The translations under genes and the position numbers were made by a program. This document shows positions 11,012-23,000 of a stretch of 58,774 nucleotides of DNA, in pieces. The first letter of the stretch is position 1. Each line of letters opens with the position of its first letter. Source of the DNA: Azolla pinnata (Eukaryota; Streptophyta; Polypodiopsida; Salviniales; Salviniaceae); the NCBI GenBank assembly GCA_037176905.1, contig JBBBWG010028257.1:1-58774 (forward strand), read 5' to 3'. Below the pieces are notes generated by a model. That model saw only the letters and a list, made by a program, of their open reading frames with translations. It searched no databases and was not told where the DNA came from.

Positions 11012-12436
11012 ATGAAGGTACTATTCTGCATTCAGCTGGACACTGGTTATCGTATTCCCAACATCAAATACAAGGGAATCATCTTCCTTCAAGGAGCCCT
11101 CATCCCCGAGCATTACTACAATGAGGATGCTGCAACCATTATCGCCCTCGATGAGTCTGTGCATGATATCAGGGTAGATCGTGATCTCGGACCTCTCGAA
11201 CAGGAGACCCGAACTACTGATGGCAGCAATTCAATCAGTTGCACCGTCGCCAAACGGATGTGGCATGGTCACAACTGCGTGTTCAAGCTCGAAAGAGAGA
11301 AGGTGCTTCACGATCTGAACGATCCTCATGAGAATTTGTTCCTGACAGCCATAATCGATCACAAGTGCACCGTGAAGTACTACATCATGCACGAGCTGTA
11401 TTGGAGGAGGGTGATGACAGTGTTCAACCACAACAACTTTGTGATAGTGAAGAACAAGAAGACATTCCTCGGGGTCATCAAGTCGGGCCAAGTGCTAGGC
11501 CTGCTGGAGATTCTCGACGAGATGCTCCTCAACTACAAGTTCCTTAACTCGGATCGAGGCTGGCTCCTACCGGTTCAGGATCCGCACGAGGAGCAGAAGC
11601 TGTTGGCGGGTCTCAATCTGCTGGGCCTCTACGGGCAGGTGAAGGGATTTGACCAAGCCATGCTCCTCGTTCTTACGATCGTCACCATAGTGTTGCAGTT
11701 CTCAAGCCGTGTGCAAGCTTTCTTGTACCAGCTGGTGAACAGAGCCATGGTGTGGTGCGCTCGATCCGTAGTGGATAGGCTGAGCCTCGGCAAGCGGCGC
11801 TTCATCTACTCGTTGGGCACGTATTGGAGCGAGCTGGTGCCTAGCAACGACTGCGAGGCACGCGTGATCAGCTCGCGACCTTCATTCACCCAATGGTGCA
11901 AGAACGCGATCGATAACTACTGCTACAGCTGCTCTGTCGACGATGCATTGGCTGCAGCAAAACCAGGTGAATCGCAGTGCTCGGCAAGAGTTGATTCGAA
12001 GCGAGGTGGTAGTGACGACGAAGAAGAAGAAGAAGAAGAAGAAGCGGGGGTGATCAAGTTCTTCTCTGTGGGCAATGTCAGGTGTAATGACCTGATCTTT
12101 GTCAAGCGCATAGTGCCGGAAGAAGAATTTCCCGACGACTTCGAGGTCGGGGAAAGCGCGGAGGGCTCGCTCTTCTGGGGGAAGACCGAGGGTCGATCGA
12201 TCAACATCAAGTGGGGCCATCACCAATCTCTGCTTCACGGTGTTCAAGATGAGCTCATGAGCCATGCCCGAGCTTTGATCTATTGCTACAACAAGCACAA
12301 GAGCGGTGCCATATACTCAAAGCAAGGTTCGTGCATCAAGGTGTGGAGTGTCGGCATGACCCTCTCCAAACTCCTTAATGCCCCATCTACTCCCATCATC
12401 AACATCTGGAAGGCTAAGCATGCCACCATCAGGTAA
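11012..12436 (+). CDS. Hypothetical protein, 474 codons, family not recognised
   Basis: Long uninterrupted plus-strand ORF whose codon use and composition look like real coding sequence. Residues about 225-245 form a hydrophobic, probably membrane-spanning or buried helix (MLLVLTIVTIVLQF). Residues about 325-340 carry an acidic SDDEEEEEEEE tract encoded by a GAA repeat. I see no signal peptide, catalytic motif or known domain. The stop falls at CAGGTAAAA, which would also serve as a splice donor, and the start follows CTTCTAG, a possible acceptor, so this could be an internal exon of a larger gene. It lies about 300 bp after a Copia fossil, so a transposon-linked or retro-copied origin is possible. 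Confidence 0.5.
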   Translation: MKVLFCIQLDTGYRIPNIKYKGIIFLQGALIPEHYYNEDAATIIALDESVHDIRVDRDLGPLEQETRTTDGSNSISCTVAKRMWHGHNCVFKLEREKVLHDLNDPHENLFLTAIIDHKCTVKYYIMHELYWRRVMTVFNHNNFVIVKNKKTFLGVIKSGQVLGLLEILDEMLLNYKFLNSDRGWLLPVQDPHEEQKLLAGLNLLGLYGQVKGFDQAMLLVLTIVTIVLQFSSRVQAFLYQLVNRAMVWCARSVVDRLSLGKRRFIYSLGTYWSELVPSNDCEARVISSRPSFTQWCKNAIDNYCYSCSVDDALAAAKPGESQCSARVDSKRGGSDDEEEEEEEEAGVIKFFSVGNVRCNDLIFVKRIVPEEEFPDDFEVGESAEGSLFWGKTEGRSINIKWGHHQSLLHGVQDELMSHARALIYCYNKHKSGAIYSKQGSCIKVWSVGMTLSKLLNAPSTPIINIWKAKHATIR

Positions 12437-15400
12437 AAAAACAAAACAAATTAAAACCATTTCTACTTGACAAACACTGAGAAAACATCTGGGCTTTGAA
12501 TAAACTCCCAAGTCTTAGAGAATGTACTAGCATCGTGAATGACTTGGTCAACTGCGATCTACTTGCTCGACTTTGGTTCATTCACAGAAACCAATTCAGA
12601 CAATAGAAGCTCAATGACCTATCACATGGTGGTATATACACAAATCTTTCTCTTTTATTTGGTGAAGGACCAATTGGCTTGGGATTTGGAGCTTTATGTT
12701 GGTTTATTGGTTGCAAATGCATGGATGATATCGGCGTACTAATTACTATGGCGATGTGGACTAAGTAAAAGCATCGTCAGAGACTTTCAGGTAATCTATA
12801 CATAATGCTGCAAAAACCGATGCCTCGTCAGAGCTGTAGAAGGTTCTCAGTTACAGAGGCCACTTGCTGTAGCTGGTATGGGCCCATGAGAGCCTCGAAA
12901 GGTGGTAAGATCATTGGTCTAAAACTCGCATCCATTTCTAAGTACCAGACATTGAACAATGGGTGCAAGTAGCTGCACGCTGGAAAAAGCCAGAGTTTGA
13001 AGCCCGAGTTTGCAATTTCAATGTGTCGGAGCTTTTACCGATGCGTGTACATGGATCGATGCGAAGAGCTTCTGATCGAGGGTTATGGTGGATACAATCC
13101 TCCCATCAGTTAGGAGAAGATAGAAATTAGAATCTAGAATAGAAAGCACAACAATGTAGGTTGCTTATGGAGAAAACTATCTTGTACAGAGATTAATCCC
13201 TGAACCCACGACATTGCCATCATCATATGCATGTTTACGACGAATGGTTTACACAAAAAAACAAGAAGTATGTGAGGGCGAGAAATTGATAATGTGCAAA
13301 TTGTAAGGATCTAAGCTAAACAATTGCGGGAAGCAGAAGTGAGAATAGTCTAAGGTGCCTGTATAATGCTAAAATAGTTTAGATCGTGGCAGATGCATAA
13401 TTGCGGCGCAAATATGTTCTTTGAGCACAATGTTCTGATTGTGAATTTTCTTGATATTCCAAGCAAATGCATGCATTTGGTTAGGTTCAGTATGGTGATT
13501 AAAAGATAAATTCATGTGCTGAGGGATTCCTTGCCAACTTTAATTCATGCCCAAAAAAATGCTGCTTGAAAATACAAAGTTACATTATAATAAAATTCTA
13601 CTTTTATTTTTTGCAAATTTGCATACAATTTTCGGATCTTGATTTTGTTTGCATCCACTTGCTTTTGCAATCCAACACATACTTAGATGACCAGATCACG
13701 AATGAATTATTATTAATTTTTGTTCAGATCGAGTCTCGAATCTGTTCAAATTGAAAGAACACTAGCCAAATTAGCCTTAAAATTGCATAGTTTTTTTACA
13801 CTTGAACTCGTAATAAATTGTTTGATCGTTTTTTGTGCCTTCTTCAATACAATCAATTGTTTTTTCGTGCATATCTTCTTTCTTTTTTGCCTTCTTCTTG
13901 CTTGTTGTCTAGTTTTGTATGGCCGAAAAAGATCTGATTTAGCGTCTTCAAGTGCTTGCATGTACTGAAGAGATGTTTTGGGTGTTTATTGTTCGCTAAT
14001 TTCTCCATAACAAAAGGCAAATGTATGCCATCGGAACTTAAAAGGCATACTAGTCGAAGAGTCGATCCCTTTGAAGAATCAAAAAGTCTAGCTACATCAA
14101 CACCAGAGAGATCCTGATGAGATCGAAAACAAGCGAATCGAGCTCTATTAATTGAGCTCTGACCATGGAAACGACATGGGATACGAGAAAAAAAATAAGG
14201 TGCCTTTTGTTGTTGTTACATGCAACAAAGGGCTCCCCCTTCTCGCGATTTTTTTTTTTATGGAGTCCCTGCTGTTGCAGAGATTTGCTTCTTTGGCTAT
14301 GAAACAAACTCACTCTTTGGGAGACCCATTTCGTGTTGAAACTACTTCCTTAGGAGACTGTTGGCTCTCGTTCGAGTGTTAAAAAGAATGTTGCTTTAGT
14401 TTAGTTTAGTCAACATGGTATCGTGTATTGCGATTCATTGAGGATTAGCGGCAATATGATCAGAATGTAAGTCATTTTGTGTTGGCATTTTGTATATTAA
14501 ATATTGGAACTTCTGAGCAATCTACCCATTCTTGTTATATAGCTATATAAAGCCCTTATGATCCGAAATTTGCTTCTACAATCACCTCCTTATGAAACTA
14601 AGAAAGATTGGAGTGCTCATCGTGATATGAAATTTGGTCATAAGAACGAATCCTTGCTAAACATAGAAAGATAGACCGGATTGATCATTGCAAGTTGAAA
14701 TTTTGCCAAACCTAGAAATATCTAATTGATCAGTGCAATATTAAATCTGTCTAAGAGCTCTGGACTTCTCCGGTGGATGAAATTGCCATAACAATAAACC
14801 CTTTCACTGAAGCTCATTGTTTGACGATCCATCAAAAGCATGATCCTTTTAGACTTCGGTTCTGTCATTTACCTTCATTTTCCATTCTTAATTTGAAATC
14901 TATCTGCCTTAGAAGCCTTTTTTTAAATCCCAAAAGAAATAATGTTTCATTAGTTATCAAAATCACAGCCGTAATGTTGAAAATTGCAACATGTATGTAG
15001 TTCCAAAAAGATATATCAAAATGTTCCAAAAAAATTTACGACATCTTGACAACTATGTAATAGGAGGCCGAAATAACCACAGTGGTCCTTGATAATTCCA
15101 TTTTGAATTGCCATGCTCCATGCTATAAGACGATAAATTCTTCCACAAATAATGGCATTTGATTCTTCTATCTGTTGCCACTGAGGAGTCTCCATTGATC
15201 AAGTCGTAATGGCCTTGGAAGCCATTTTTTCTTATCCCATTATTATTTCTAATTTTATTAGCTATGAATGCATTCATTTTTATCCCATTTTAAAAACTTG
15301 TATTTCTGCTCAGTCTCCACTTATCAAAGTCATATTGGCCTTGGATTTTAATCCCCACTATCATTTCTAATTTTATCATCCATGAACTTGTTTACATTTT

Positions 15401-15600
15401 TATCTCTTATTTCAATCTCTGTTCCTGTTTATTTATTTATTTCCAAGAAAGTTGTCCTTCGATTCGTTATAATCAGTCTACCTGACTACAAATTCTCCCT
15501 CGCAAGGAATTCATATTTACAAATTATCTCCCCCTTGTACTTATTCTTCTAAGGGGGTGGAAAAATCCATTTGGGTGGTGTAAATTTCCAACATCGAAAG
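12437..15600. other. Intergenic DNA, no gene seen
   Basis: About 3.1 kb of A+T-rich sequence with only short random ORFs (60-85 codons) on both strands. No splice-compatible conserved exon, RNA gene or transposon motif was recognised. Confidence 0.55.
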
Positions 15601-16466
15601 AGCCTATCTATGATAAGAAAGGAGTATTTTTCCACATCAAAAGGAAATTAATCCTATGCTTGACTTTTATGTTATCATACTATCCTCCTTTGAGGGTCAG
15701 TTTTTAAAATTCTATTTTTATTTATTTACGAATGTATCTGTGTGTATAACAGGAGTATTTTTCCACATCAAAAGGAAATTAATCCTCAGTATTTAGGAAT
15801 GTATTCATTTTTTTATCTCAGTTTGTAATTTATTTATTTATTTATTTATGAATGCATGTATGTATGTGTATAAAAGGAGTATTTTTCCACATCAAAAGGA
15901 AATTAATCCTCTGTATTTAGGAATGTATTCATTTTTTTATCTCAGTTTGTAATTTTATTTATTTATGAATGCATGTATGTATGTGTATAAAAGGAGTATT
16001 TTTCCACATCAAAAGGAAATTAATGCTCAGTATTTAGGAATGTATTCATTTTNNNNNNNNNNNNNNNNNNNNNNNNNNNNNNNNNNNNNNNNNNNNNNNN
16101 NNNNNNNNNNNNNNNNNNNNNNNNNNNNNNNNNNNNNNNNNNNNNNNNNNNNCCACATCAAAAGGAAATTAATGCTCAGTATTTAGGAATGTATTCATTT
16201 TTTATCTCAGTTTTTAAATTTCTTTTTTTTAATTTATGTATTTATGTATGTGTATAAAAGGAGTATTTTTCCACATCAAAAGGAAATTAATGCTCAGTAT
16301 TTAGGAATGTATTCATTTTCTATCTCAGTTTTTAAATTTCTTTTTTTAATTTATGTATTTATGTATGTGTATAAAAGGAGTATTTTTCCACATCAAAAGG
16401 AAATTAATCCTCAGTATTTAGGAATGTACTCATTTTTTATCTCAGTTTTTAAATTTAAATTTTTAT
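15600..16466. repeat. ~117-131-bp tandem satellite interrupted by an assembly gap
   Basis: The unit contains GGAGTATTTTTCCACATCAA, then an AATTAATCCTCAGTATTTAGG-like stretch, and ends in TATGTATGTGTATAA. GGAG starts are at 15621, 15752, 15876, 15993, 16260 and 16377. One more copy is partly hidden by N at 16053-16152 (its CCACATCA resumes at 16153). Late copies are nearly identical. The exact 100-base N run is the usual placeholder for a gap of unknown size, so the true copy number is not known. Confidence 0.95.
16053..16152. other. Assembly gap (100 N)
   Basis: Exactly 100 N between two copies of the satellite. Sequence on both sides is the same repeat unit, so the gap very likely reflects failed assembly of the array. 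Confidence 0.99.
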
Positions 16467-16467
16467 T

Positions 16468-16932
16468 TATGTATGTATGTGTGCGTATGTATGTATGCAT
16501 GCATGCATGCATGTATGTATGTATGCGTGCATGCATGTATGTGTGCGTATGTATGTGTGCGTGCATGTGTGTGTATGCATGCATGTGCGTGCATGTATGT
16601 ATGTGTGCGTATGTATGTGCGTGTGCATGTATGTGCGCGTATGCATGTATGTGCGTGTATGCATGTATGTGCGCGTATGTATGTGTGCGTGTGTGTATGT
16701 GCGCATGTGTATGTATGTGTGCATGTGCGCATGTGTATGTATGTGTGCATGTGCGCATGTGTGTGTATGTGTGCATGCATGCATGTGTGTGTATGTGTGT
16801 ATGCATGCATGTGTATATGCATGTGTGTGTATGTATGCATGCATGCATGCATGTATGTGTGTGCATGTGTGTGCATGTATGGATGCATGCGTGCGTGCGT
16901 GCGTGTATGTATGCATGCATGTATGTATGTGC
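16468..16932. repeat. Alternating purine/pyrimidine tract (TG/CA/GC), Z-DNA-prone
   Basis: From 16468 to 16881 every base alternates purine and pyrimidine without a break (414 bp), built from ATGT, GCAT, GTGC and CGCG steps. After a GG at 16881-16882 it continues to 16932. It appears to have grown out of the TATGTATGTG end of the adjacent satellite unit. All frames on both strands lack stops across it, giving several 169-281-codon ORFs of Cys/Met/Val/Tyr or His/Thr/Ile that I regard as artefacts. Confidence 0.95.
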
Positions 16933-17024
16933 TGCTTTTGTTCTTCTTTCTTTTCTTTCTTATTTTCTTCCTTTCTTTCTTTCTTTGCTTCTGCAGTTGC
17001 TGAGAATTTCGTTCCGACCTGGCG
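16933..17024 (+). promoter_or_regulatory. Probable 3' end of a 5'-UTR intron and start context of INTS1
   Basis: A long polypyrimidine run (TTCTTTC-type, about 16936-16990) ends in TTCTGCAG at about 16996, a strong acceptor, followed by about 28 bases of leader before the ATG at 17025. This suggests that the satellite and the purine/pyrimidine tract lie in or before a 5'-UTR intron. The upstream leader exon was not found. Confidence 0.55.
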
Positions 17025-20000
17025 ATGGCTCCCAGTAAAGGCTTCGATTTGAACGATGCTCCCATGGCCGACGAAGAAGCTGAAGCTGAAGCTGCTGCTG
17101 GAGATGGAGCTGGAGCTGATGCAGAAATGGAAACGGAAGCAGACGCGGCAATGGCTGCACCGGTGGCAGCTGCAAGTGAAACCGAAGGCGAGGAGATGAA
17201 AGGCGCGGAGGAGGAGGAAGTGCAAATGGAAGAGGAAGCGGAGGTGGAGGTGGAGGAAGAAGACACGGAATTGTATATAAGAGGCCGTGCAACTGGTGGC
17301 GTGGATGGTCAAGATGCTCCTTCATCCTTCTCCTTCCGAGAAGTGGATTCTGTATCCTCACCTTCGTTCCTTCTTCTTTCTCTTCTTCTTCTTCTTCTTC
17401 ATGTCATACACGCAATTTCTTAGTTTTTCTTTCCTTTCCTTTCCTTTCTCATTCTGTTTGAAACGATCGTCTTTTGTGCGCTGCATGCTTTGTCTTTTCT
17501 CTGCGAGCTGCCTTCCTTAACTATCGGAGGGAGTCAGGCAGAAGATCTTGGAATCGATGAAGGTGAGGGGGCACAGTGCTTTCATGCCCATTTCTTGGTG
17601 TTAGACATTGCCATTTCCTCTTTCTATATCATAACGTACATGCAGTCATTGCTTATGCATTTTATTTTTGGGAATTCAATGTCTGTGTTCAGTGCAATTA
17701 ATGATGGTACGGTGATGCGTATCTTTTCTCTATTTCTCTGCTTTGTTGATGTCATCTCTTTAAGTTTGTCATTGTCTTCGAGCAGATTTGGATATCCTAT
17801 ATGTGGTATGGAATGCATACGAAGATCGAGATTTAAGAGCGATCGATGATATCCTATCAGGACTTTGTGAAGCCATTAGTAGGACTCCTTTGAATTGCAA
17901 CAGATACCACTATCTTGCCTGTATGTATGTTTCAAAGAAACTGCCAGAGTTATTTGCACTACGAAAGACTTGTACGGTGAGAACGTATCTCTTAATATGT
18001 ATATTCTTGTCAGTGCGCCTTGTTGATTTTCTTCTTATTAGTTGGGACACCTTCATGCAGGTTTTGCTTGGTTTTTTCAGCTCAATCGATTACCAGGCGG
18101 TGGCAAAAAAGCAGTTACTATTGCCTTCTCTTGCTTCCAAATTGTTATCAAGAGCTTTTGAGGCATTATCAAACTGGCCTTTGGAATTTATTAGGGTTAG
18201 GCCATCATCTTATCCACCCAGAAAAAAGTTATGGAATTGCCATTATTCATATGTCAAGACATGCTTGTAGGTCTATCTGGATGATGCCGTCGGTGCTCGC
18301 TTGTGGATTGATCATGATGGATGCAAGGAGTTTGTGGCAAATATAGTTACAGCCTTTTCTGATAGTATGCCCATGGTAACACTCCTGTAGGAACCTCTGG
18401 ACTGATTATGCATTCTTCACATGAAATTAATGTTTTTTAACACTTTTATAGTGAAAAGTTTGTTTAATATCCATATGCACAGGTGCATGCCGGTTTAAAA
18501 CTGTTGTTTTCAAGGATTATATTTATTTTTTCTTTTGCGAGAATTCCTTGAATCAGTCACCATGCAATTCAATCTGATTTCTTTTCTTGTCTTTCTTTAT
18601 CTTAATCCTTTCAGCATTATTTCACTCTCATAGGACTGAGAAAGTTTGTTATAGGCTTTTCACCCAGGAGAGTAAGACATACTGACAAACCTTTGAGAAA
18701 AGTCAAGAGGAGATAATATACATCACCGTCATATCATGGTCATAGAGCAACTTTACCTAGGAACAATGCCTCTTCTTGCCACTGTCGTTTTACTCAAGTA
18801 CGATAATTTCCATATACTGCAGTCTTTTGTTTTGCTTATTTGCCATATAACTTCATTCAGACTTCTAGGTCACTTGATATAGATATTATGCCTGTAGGTA
18901 GGCGGTTGATCATATCTGCATCATCTATCTTTAGAATGACAGTTTTTTATAAGGACTGTAAAGGCATTGTAAAGTTAAAAAAAGACCTTGATAGGGAGAT
19001 TCCAGCAGGAATATTCTTTTTGATAATCATATAGATGTAAGGGAGAAGGAGAGCTAGAATTCATGTTAAATTAAAATATAATTGTGTTTCTAAAGCTACT
19101 AATGTGGTTGTATTGCTGAATTACCTGCTATGTATCTCTTGTTGATGTAATTAATTGTGTTCATATTCAAACATGATTTCAATTATTCCTTCTATAGATT
19201 TTACTTGTGATCACAATTTATACACCAACGTTACCTACATACGTAGTTCTTGGTTCCTCACAGAAGGATGTGCGACATTGGTTGCATTATGTTTGTTGGA
19301 AATTCAAATGTATAGATTAGATTAAAGATAAATGAATTGTAGCACGTTATCCACAACTTTTTTTGCCCTATTGTTTCCTCCTTTAGTTGTATTTCAGTCG
19401 GAAATGGTTAAAATATCTGCAAAGAAGGGTCTTATGTGCGAATTAATGAAAACATTACAGGGGACAGTGAAGAATAGGTACCAAGATATTGAGATCAGGA
19501 GAATTGCGCGAGAAGAGTTTCTGAAAGCTATACAATTCCTTCTTCGGTCTTCAACAAGCAAGGAAAATCTAAGGCAGTTACTCAAGTAAGTAGGCCCTGA
19601 GTTTGTGTTACCTATTAAAAGTATGTGAATATGTAGAAAGGTAATCAATGCTTCTTCACATGTTGAAAACTATTTATCCAAGACCAACTGAATTCTTTAA
19701 CTCTTGCATGAGAATGTTTTTTTATCTATGGAGGGGGCTTGATGGGAACTTCCTAGATAGAACACAAAGAGCACCCATGTCACTGAATCGAACACCTACT
19801 TAGATGCTGAAGAATTTGACTGTATGAGAGATAAGATGAATTTGAATCGAACACCTACGAATGCTGAAGAATTTGACTGTTGAAGAGATGCAAAAGGCCA
19901 TAGAGAAGGAGAAAATAGAGATTTATTGCAAGGTTAACCAATTATGATACGAGATAGAAGCTGCCTTAAATGATGCCGTATAATAGGAGTTGGAAAGCGA

Positions 20001-23000
20001 AAAATAGAAATGGATGCTCTCATGAAGACTGATGGACTTACCAGAGCTCTTATGAAACGATATTACTAGAATTGTAAGTCAATTATATTCAAAGATTAAG
20101 AGGATTGAGGAACGTACTTAAAAAAGGAGAACTATCATAACATAAGATTGAATGAAAAAGCAGAGAGTAGTCATTGGGTGGCTGAAGAGGAAGTCTAGAA
20201 GAAGTGGAGAATCTCAGAATAAGAATGATTACATTAGATATTCTGATTGCTTGGGTGTCAGATTGGGTAGAGATGAGTATAAGCCTAAACCTTTAATCGT
20301 CCAATCCACAAAAAAGGATAAGAAAGTATTTTTTCTATCCAAGAGGTTTCATAAGGTGACAACACATCTAAATGAAGATCTCACATCATTCATTCAAGTG
20401 AAACATTACAAAGAAAATATGCCAATGGTGGCTGCCTCAAGGAATGATGGATAATGGTCTTTATAAAGATGCTTATGATGAAGAATACATGCAGCAGTGT
20501 TTGCTACAGGGAAGGATCCGCATGATGCTTGAGAGACCATTCACATGACTGTTTGGAATTGCAATGATTCCCTAAGGACATATGTCAGATCTTTTGAAGA
20601 CACCTTAAAAGAAAATAGATATTTTCATGTATACTAAGACCTCCAATGCATTTGTAGAAAACTACCTGATGTTCAAGGCTATAGATACGTGTTGGTATAC
20701 CATCCACACCATGTGTGTCCAGAACCACTGGTGTATTGTACAAAAAGAGCTTCATGCTAGAGTTTATGCAGTGCATAAAGATGTAGAGGCATTTTATACA
20801 TGATACACATTCACACGGGGGATTAGAAGGAGTTATATATTACAGTGAGAAATGTTGTGATACAAGAAGACACTTGCAACAAGAAGTGGCCTTGGGGGTT
20901 TGTATGCATGAAAAAGCGAGAGCAACCTTTTAACACCTTGTGATGAAGAAGAAGAGCTCATATTTAGCTGCATTTTGAAGCAAACATATACCAACTGTTC
21001 CTTGGACAAGAAAGCAAGCGAACATGGAAAATGTTCCATGTGAGGCAGGACCTTGTCTCAGGTTTGACACAAAATATGCAAAAGTACCTTGTGACATCCC
21101 CAATATCCCTCATCCACATCTAAATTCATCCGCCTTTTTCATGTCACAAAAGGTTAGAAATGCCATTCACAAGTTACAATTTGGAAAGGCCCAAATCATA
21201 ATGGATTCGTAGGTGAGCATTCTATTTATCATGTGACATTACTTCCACTCCATGCACACATCTTTGATAGAGCTATGTATGAAGGCTTCCCATGCATCCA
21301 AAGAATATAGGATTATGCCGATATTCAAGATTGGGAACCTCATGATACCCAGCATAGGACTACAATATTTGGTTATCACTTGGCTAAAGGATATGGCTCT
21401 GTTCTTGGATCAGAATTGAATGTATCGGCAGGGAGAAATGGTTTCTTTTCAGCCAAACAAGTAGGTTTCTAAAAGGATTCACAGCTTGGGATCACATAGT
21501 TTGACCCTCCATGCCCTTGTTGACGAGGGAAGAAACCATAAAAGGAGAGCTTACTGCTGCTGCTTGGATTTTCGGCTCATCAAATGTCTAGAAGGTGTCA
21601 GAGGCCCAATAGATATGCAATGGGGAATGTATGTACTATATGAAGCTATGCTAGGAAAATGTCGCACGCCTTATAAGGTGTCGAAGATGATGGCTGGCAC
21701 AATTGGAGAAAACAAGGATGCAGATGTTCAGTTCTTCTTAATACATGTGGCATTTATTTTCTGGATGCACTATAAGCTCAATTAACATCCATGTAAAGTT
21801 GTATTGATTTGGTGGCATTTATAACAGATTACTTATTCAAGGAGTAGGGTATGAGGAAGTGAGAGTTATAGGTTCGAGTATGCTTGAAAGCTGGCTAAAT
21901 AGTCCAATTCACCTTCGTGCTGCCAAAACTTTGCTGGATGAAATCCTAGATAACCTTCATGGTATCACTGAAAATGATATCACAACTTTGAATAATTTGC
22001 TAGCTCTCCGGGTGCAATCATCACAATCGGCTAGCCAGGTTTGTTCATGTGTGAGAAGATTCTTTGTGTGATTTTGTTGTAATAAACTATTGTCTTATAT
22101 GATAATATCAAAATATGCAGATGAAGGCCTTGCATGGAAACATATACACTGAAATGATCACACATCTAGTATCTCGAAGACTTGAATATGGAGGCATTGC
22201 TTTGAGAGTATGGAGTTTTCAGTTTAAGTAATATTTCTTTAGTCTGACTGCTATGACTGTGCTAATCTGTTGCATTATAGACATTTGTCCTAGCAGAGAT
22301 AACTGCAAAGAATTTATTCAATATGAAGTGTATTTCGATTGCCATGAAGGCTATGCCTTCTTCAGCAGCTCCAGAATATGAACTTGCATCAGTTTTACAG
22401 GTATACATGAATGGAGTTACAGCTCTTCTTTCAGCCAGATCAGTATTATTAGTACAGACGCATACTAGTGTAAGCATAACAAATATTAACTATGCCCATA
22501 TGACTTTGTAACCAGGAACATGCATTGAATGCTGACACACGACCTCAGCTGCAAGAACTTGGACGAAGGTAACCTTCTTTAATTTATTACCTCAAAATTT
22601 ATCTCACCTTGAATAATTCAGGTAGCTGATTTCCATTTACTGAACAGATTGGTCAAGTACATGGGTCAAGAGCTGAATCTACGTGCATTATGCCATGGGC
22701 TATTCCAACCTTGGAGAGAAATAATCAACAAGACACAAGCTTTGAGAGAGATCTGGCTCATGCAGGTTTGTAAAAATGGATGTAAATCCCACCTTGATTC
22801 ATAATAAAGTTGTTGCAAAGTTGTTTGCTGGTGGTCAATATAGTTTTTGCAAAGAAAAAGTTTACTTTTGTTGTGGATCCTAGTAGTACCAAAGTAATAG
22901 GGGGGCGCTTTGATGTTTTGCAATAATGGCCTTTATTTGTTGATGACATGGGTGACGAAGATTGGCTCCCTTTGCTTGTGGCCTACGTCGTTGACACATT

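Noticed and set aside
16244..17312. Several 169-281-codon ORFs on both strands rich in Cys/Met/Val/Tyr or His/Thr/Ile
   Set aside because: They run through the alternating purine/pyrimidine microsatellite, which contains no stop in any frame. Overlap in all frames and repeat-only composition show they are artefacts.
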